Positions 59,199 to 64,000 of a DNA stretch of 64,000 bases are shown piece by piece (positions within the stretch are counted from its first letter, which is position 1; every line of letters starts with the position of its first letter). Below the pieces are notes generated by a model that was given only the letters and a program-made list of their open reading frames with translations, did not search any database and had not been told where the DNA came from. This stretch comes from Microstegium vimineum (taxonomy: Eukaryota; Streptophyta; Magnoliopsida; Poales; Poaceae). The DNA lies in NCBI GenBank assembly GCA_022036555.1, contig CM039130.1, positions 12,449,285 through 12,513,284 of the forward strand. The letters run 5' to 3'. The position numbers were made by a program, and so were the translations under genes.

Positions 59199-59360
59199 TC
59201 TGCCCGCCGCATCATCGTCCATGAGCCTCCCCTATTTGCCTTCTTCGCCTCCCAATCTCGCTCGCATCGCCTCCCTTCGAATCTAGGGTTTGCGCCACCC
59301 CGCCTCCGCCTTAGCTATGCCTTCTGCCGCGTTACAAACCGTTCCTCAGGCGCGTCCCCC

Positions 59361-62300
59361 ATGGCTGGAGAACATCTGAAGAGGAGCTGGGCCCGGTGCA
59401 CGCTCGAATATGAGCGGGTGCTCGAGCTTGTGGATGCGGGGCTGCTACGCCCCGAGGTTTCTGCCAACGACGACGTCGGGTGGATCGTCCCCACGAACGT
59501 CGACGTTTCAGATCCGCCAGAGGGATATGTGGTCTCCTTCCTTCGGTTCCACGAGCATGGATTTGGAACGCCGCCATCTCGCTTCTTCTGCGGGATCATC
59601 CACCACTACAAGATTGAGCTCCACAATCTCAATCCCAACTCCGTCCTTCACCTTGCGGCCTTCGCGGCCATGTCGAAGGGGATGCTGGCTATGGAGGCGG
59701 ACTTCGCCCTATGGAAGTTCTTCTTCAGGACGACGGTGTTCCTTCTCGCCTCCGGTGGCGCGAGATGGGTGGTGCCGAGCGGGGGGTGCACCATCAGCCT
59801 CCGCCCTGCCAATTTGCCTCTCTACATGCCAGCGCGGGCGATTTCATCCAACCGGGGATGGCACTCACAGTGGTTCTACATCCGGAACCACCCCGAGGCG
59901 TCGCTCCCAGTTTACAGGGGCCGGCGCTTTGCTGAGGAGCTCCCCAGCTAGCATTACGGCCCGACCTCCCAGGAGCTCGCAGGGATCGAGCCCTACCTTC
60001 GGAGCTTGACGCGGCTCCGAGACCAGGGGCTGAACTTCGCGGGGGTAGTCGCGCAGTTCTTGCAGCGCCGGGTGCTCCCGCTTATGGAGCCAGAGTGCTT
60101 GCTGCACAAGATGGTGCCCGGAGCATCGCGTGAGCTGTCCGCCATGGTGGAGGAGGAGCTGAACTTTGATCGTACGGTGGCCACCATGAAGCGGTTGCTT
60201 AGGGAACGCCATGACCTTGGACGACATCAACCGTTGCACCCTGATGCGCCCGGACCTTGGGTTCGTCCCACTGGTGTGTTCAGATTGCGCCGCGCCGATC
60301 TTTTCCCGCATTGCCTTTCTTTGGTAGTGCTAACCCGCCCGTGTGTCTCCTGTTCTTTTTCCACAGGGGCCCCATTCGATGGCTCGCCACGTGGCCGCCC
60401 ACCTTCCCATTCCGCTGGTGCAGCAGTTGGCGAACAGGGAGCGGAACGCGCGGCAGCAGGCGGAAGCCGCCAAGCGGAGGAGGAAGAAAAGGCTGTCAAA
60501 GCCTAGAGGCGCACGCAACTGGACATGTTGCGGGCTAGGCAACGCCAAGCGGGAGAAACGGAGGAGGAGGCTCCCAAGAGTTCGATGAGGACTGGGAGAA
60601 CCTCGGCGGTGACGACGATGGAGATGATGACGACGACGGTGAGGATAGGCATCCTCTGTCCGAGGTGGTGCCCACGCTGCTGGTGGAGGGGACCCTACGC
60701 TACCCTGTCGGGGCTGCGCCGACGATGGAGGTGCCCGTGGTCAGGAAGCTTAGCGCGCACCTGGCCCTCAGGGGTTTCGGGGGTGGAGTTGCAGGTGATT
60801 CCCCGGACACCCCTCTTCCCACCTGGTCCGGGGAGGGCGAGGGCGGTGGCCAGAGAAGTGGTTCGGGGACCCCGGGCCACAGCACGGTGGAGCCGACGCA
60901 GAAACGCAACTGTTTCTCCCCGTGGTAACATCGCATTGATTGATGTCTTTTTTCACTTTATCAATGAAAAGCGATTGCTTGTGACTTGAACATGTGTGAT
61001 GAACGTCGTAGGGTCGCCAGAGGCCCCACGCACGCGGGGTGGAAAAGGCTGCGCCAGGGGATGTCATCCACTGGCGACAGGCGGAGCGACACCGGCCCGC
61101 CCCTTGGTTCGATGGGCGTCGTTGGGGCCGGGAGTGAGCCGACCCCGAGCGATGTCACCATCGCTGGCGCAGCGCCGCTGACCCCTGCAGACGTCGGCCT
61201 TGCGGCCGTCGTGCCATCCTCTCCCCCGGGGGTGGTGATCGTCGACGACTCTGGGGAGGAGGGCAGCCTAGGTGACCCCATGGCCGTGGACGCCGAGGAG
61301 GTCCAGCCGGCCGCGTTGTCGGGCGACGCAGCGGCGGTGACCGCGTCGGGCGAGGGCAATGAGGGCGGCCCTGACGACGCAGACGGGGTGGCAGGTGTCG
61401 TGGGCGTGACGCCTGAGGCCGAGGCAGCGGCGACCGGAGCGAGTGTGGAGGGGCTCTTGGGCAGTCCCCTTCCTCCCAACATGCCGGCCCGAGACACGGT
61501 GGGCCCCAGGTCGTTCACCGAGGAGGAGGTGGCGGTTGCCCGCGCGTCGAAGGCCATCCTTTCCCAGTCCAGCGCGACCTCGCCGGGCGAGGTGGCTGGC
61601 GCTGGGGGGAACGTCGCCCCTGGGGCCCTGCGTCAGCTTGGCCCTGACCGCCGTTCCTTCAGGGATGGCGATCCGATTGCCTAGGTTGACGACCAGCGTG
61701 AGCTCCGACACTGGAACCGTGTGGCTGGCTGCCGTCGGGAGCATGAGCATCTCGTGGCGCGCGCGGTGGAGCTGATCCAGAGGGCGGTCACGTCACTCTC
61801 CGATGACCTCTCCCATCATGGAAACGTGAGAGGCCGTTTATTCGTAAGTGTTGCTTGCTATTTGTTGTCGATTTCTTGACATTTCCTTCCGGGCAGATCC
61901 TGATGGCGATGAGCGTCGAGAAGTCAGAATTCCTCCATCGCAAGGTCGGCCGGTGGGATCCCGGGTCGTGGACATCCGCCAGGGAGGTCGATGCAGCCGA
62001 GGAACTCGTGGCGACTCGTCGTCGTATGGCGGAGATGGAGGAGCAGCTGAAGGCTTCAGAGACAAGGTTGGGGGATGCCCAAGTGTTGGCACAACAGAGC
62101 GCCGCCGATGTCAAGCAGATCGAGCGAGAGCGGGGCGAAGCTTGAGCTGATGTTGAGGCCGTCCGCAAGATGCTGGCGGATGAGCGCGCGGCGCATCAGG
62201 CTAAAGTCAAGCGCCTGACCGTCGAGCGCAACACCGAGATAGAAGCGCAACGCCGGCCGTCTCGGCGCTGGACTCCATGGAGGAGGAGCGCAACACCATG

Positions 62301-62937
62301 CGGCACTAGCGTAACATCAACCACCAAGAGCGCGACGATGTCGTGGCTCGCCTCGAGGACCTTTCGACCCATGCGCGCGAACGTGGCGCCGACGCTGATC
62401 GGAGGATCCTGGCGTTCTCCACCCAGGTCGGCGAATTGACTGGGGTTGTCTCGCAGCTCCGCGTGACGGCCGATGGCTTGTCGAGGGAGAACGAGGGTGC
62501 GTTGCCTTTCCTAACCCTTTTTCGTTCTGGTATGATTTGTCCTTTTGCTCGTAGGTTGAGGCTTTCCTATTGCTACCCCAGAACTGCGGGTTGGTGTGTA
62601 GGAATCGCATGCGCTGCGTGAGGCTATGCATGGGGCGTGCGACCTGTTCGGAGTGCCAGGAACGAGGGACGGTCCTGACTAGGCCAGGAACCGGGTTGTC
62701 CTGCTCTAGGAGCGTGGCCAGACTTGGATCCGGGAGGCCCTGCGCGTGGGAATCCATCATACGATGGCCATTGCCGCCTGCCTCTACGACGCGGTGACCC
62801 CCGTGCTTGTCAGCGACGGTTATCCCCAAGACGCCCCGGAGGACCTGCTCGACCAGATTGAAGCTGCCACGGAGGAGCCCGTGACGATCCTGGCCGCCAA
62901 GCTTGAAGATGAAGTGTTCCCGCCACCAGAAGAGTGA
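59361..62937 (+). pseudogene. Opposite-strand extra gene of the Tat-like element, Transposase_28-like, decayed
   Basis: The first exon block starts MAGEHLKRSW (59361). It holds the domain known as putative gypsy-type transposon (Transposase_28), with landmarks PEGYVVSFLRFHEHGFGTPP, FFCGIIHHYKIELHNLNPN and ALWKFFF. A TAG at 59949 interrupts it and the frame continues to about 60273. A likely intron (60274-60366, acceptor TTTTTCCACAG) leads to a basic exon (LANRERNARQQAEAAKRRRKKR). Acidic, Ala/Gly-rich sequence (60986-61684) follows, then coiled-coil sequence (61897-62260, broken by a TGA at 62143), and a C-terminal block (62746-62937, ending EDEVFPPPEE). Despite the domain name there is no known transposase activity; the family is an accessory ORF of grass gypsy elements. 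It converges on the minus-strand protease frame. Confidence 0.65.
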
Positions 62938-63528
62938 CCATGCGTGGTCAAAGATCAGGGTCGAGGGCCCTTGTAAGAAACATTTTAAGTTATCCTCTGC
63001 CATGATGTGCCCTGGAGGGTTTGGGACAAGTTGAAATGCTCCTAGTGAGCTTGCTTCTTTTTTTTTGCTTATTTTCTGGTTTTCGCATTTTCCTCGTTTC
63101 AAACTACTTACTCTACTTTTCCTGGTGAAAGGCTTGATCTGCTCGGGTGGACGATTGGGTGGAAGTACTTGGCTCCGGGGGCTGGAGTACCTCGCGGCCC
63201 GTTGCCGCGGTCCGGCGAGGTTTACTTTCTTGACCGGGAAAGGCGAAGTTTTTGTTCATTGGGAAAAAGTGCGGATTTTTGCGCAAAAAGCTTTTTGGAG
63301 AGAAAAACAGGGGTTTCCCCCTTCCCAGCCCCCGAGCGAGGTGTGCTCTAGCGCGTGCCGGGAGTGCACCTCTCTAAGTGATTGGTCCGAGAGTTCCCGC
63401 ATTCTTATTCCTTGAACTTTTTGCTTAAGAAAGATTTCATGCGTATGTACAATGCGCTAGGTACACTAAATAACAGTAGAAAACACGACATAGTTGTTGG
63501 TGCTACGGGCGTCCGAGCTCTTCGCGCT
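62938..63528. other. Spacer between convergent reading frames
   Basis: Lies between the plus-strand extra gene and the minus-strand protease frame. A short plus-strand frame at 63065-63415 has no domain. No RT or integrase motif was seen on the minus strand. Confidence 0.45.
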
Positions 63529-63999
63529 CTAGGGGTCGACATCCATCTTGTCTGCGGCCTCGATCGCTGCCACCAGCTCCTCGCTGCGCGCCTCGGCCAT
63601 GGCGTTCTCGCAGCAGTCCACCTCGCATTGGTACGCCACCTTGAGATCGGAGGTGACTGTGATGATGCTGTACAACCCCGACATCTTGAGCTTGAGGTAA
63701 GTGTAGTTGGGGACGATCATGAACTTCGCGTAGCACGGCCTCCCGAGGTACAACCCCGACATCTTGAGCTTGAGGTAAGTCCCGCGGTAAGCCACGACCT
63801 CGAAGGTGAGGTCCTCGCTCTGGAAGTTGTCCGGCTCCCCGAACGTGACAGGCAGGTCGATCTGCCCCAGGGGTACCGTTTGTCTTCCGGGGACGATTCC
63901 CTGAAAGGGAGCCCCCGAGGATCGGAGCTTTTCCCTTTGTAGGCCGAGGGCCTCGAAGGCGTTGTAGTACATGATGTTGAGGTTGTTGCCCCAATCCAT
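63529..63999 (-). CDS. Tat-like gypsy retropepsin region (partial, at window edge)
   Basis: The minus-strand frame runs off the right edge, so the N-terminal gag part is missing and 63999 is only the last visible ATG. It shows the Tat-lineage protease layout: LNIMYYNAFEALGL near the start, GIVPGRQ, LTFEVVAYRG, LGRPCYAKFM and YLKLKMSG. The active-site triad region reads D-W-G-N where the lineage normally has D-G-G-S or D-S/T-G, so activity is doubtful. A 32-bp segment occurs twice in frame (63671-63702 and 63749-63780), giving YLKLKMSGLY twice. The frame ends at TAG (63529) without RT. Confidence 0.7.
   Translation of the reverse strand: MDWGNNLNIMYYNAFEALGLQREKLRSSGAPFQGIVPGRQTVPLGQIDLPVTFGEPDNFQSEDLTFEVVAYRGTYLKLKMSGLYLGRPCYAKFMIVPNYTYLKLKMSGLYSIITVTSDLKVAYQCEVDCCENAMAEARSEELVAAIEAADKMDVDP
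63671..63780 (-). repeat. 32-bp direct repeat pair inside the protease frame
   Basis: The segment starting TACAACCCCGACATC at 63671-63702 recurs exactly at 63749-63780. The 78-bp offset is 26 codons, so the frame is kept. Confidence 0.9.
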
Positions 64000-64000
64000 C

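Larger units (their letters stand above)
55652..64000 (-). mobile_element. Tat-like gypsy element, minus strand, lacking RT and integrase in view
   Basis: Begins TGTCGGAGATCGG at about 55652, with possible duplication AAGCG before it (55647-55651). A minus-strand TATA box and a CT-rich transcript start mark an LTR in minus orientation. The minus-strand protease frame at the right edge agrees with that orientation. Between them, where RT, RNase H and integrase should be, there is instead a plus-strand gene (59361-62937). Antisense extra ORFs are known in Tat-lineage elements. The 5' LTR and gag would lie right of the window, and the inner limit of this LTR is not clear to me. Confidence 0.65.

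Overview
This window looks like an intergenic, transposon-packed stretch of a grass (Poaceae) nuclear genome, possibly panicoid. The reasons are layered LTR retrotransposons, several CACTA (En/Spm) DNA transposons and a single intronless CC-type glutaredoxin gene with a plant TATA box. There is no bacterial gene organisation, and I saw no rRNA, tRNA or CRISPR. Almost everything readable belongs to mobile elements. Coordinates come from reading the sequence. Family names rest on recognised motifs, not on a search.

Left block (1-15116): a nest of insertions. A minus-strand CACTA element (CACTA-A, end at 15116) was split by a pol-less, Athila-like gypsy element (E3, right end about 12010). E3 was split by a second gypsy element (E2, right end 4720), and E2 apparently by a third (E1, right end 2880). 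Two solo LTRs with perfect 5-bp target duplications sit in the same stack: S1 (5098-8056, in the E3 gene) and S2 (12935-14580, in the CACTA-A leader).

Centre-left (15498-29423): a complete 13,926-bp Copia element of Sirevirus type. It has two 1,679-bp LTRs that look identical and the target duplication ATATA. Its parts are a gag with two zinc knuckles, a pol broken by one stop and two 1-bp deletions, a spacer rich in CCGGAC motifs, and an intact 877-codon third ORF.

Centre (29424-43480): AT-rich intergenic DNA with the only convincing host gene, a CC-type glutaredoxin (36833-37159, minus). Around it are a 2.6-kb CACTA derivative (CACTA-B, 30306-32903), a 224-bp CACTA miniature (37970-38193), and the decayed 3' end of an older Copia element.

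Right block (43481-64000): a minus-oriented gypsy LTR is interrupted by a large CACTA element (CACTA-D, from 43964) that carries a decayed TNP2 transposase and a decayed second gene ending in an Ulp1-like segment. CACTA-D holds two more solo LTRs: S3 (45697-47402, same family as E1) and S4 (53201-54817, same family as S2). From about 55652 to the edge runs a minus-strand Tat-like gypsy element. It shows a protease reading frame but no reverse transcriptase or integrase here, and it carries an opposite-strand Transposase_28-like gene with decayed exons.

No cooperating host gene cluster is present. The most interesting material is the Sirevirus third ORF and its resemblance to the E3 ORF, the regulatory repeats around it, the modular layout of CACTA-D, and the record of insertion and decay.
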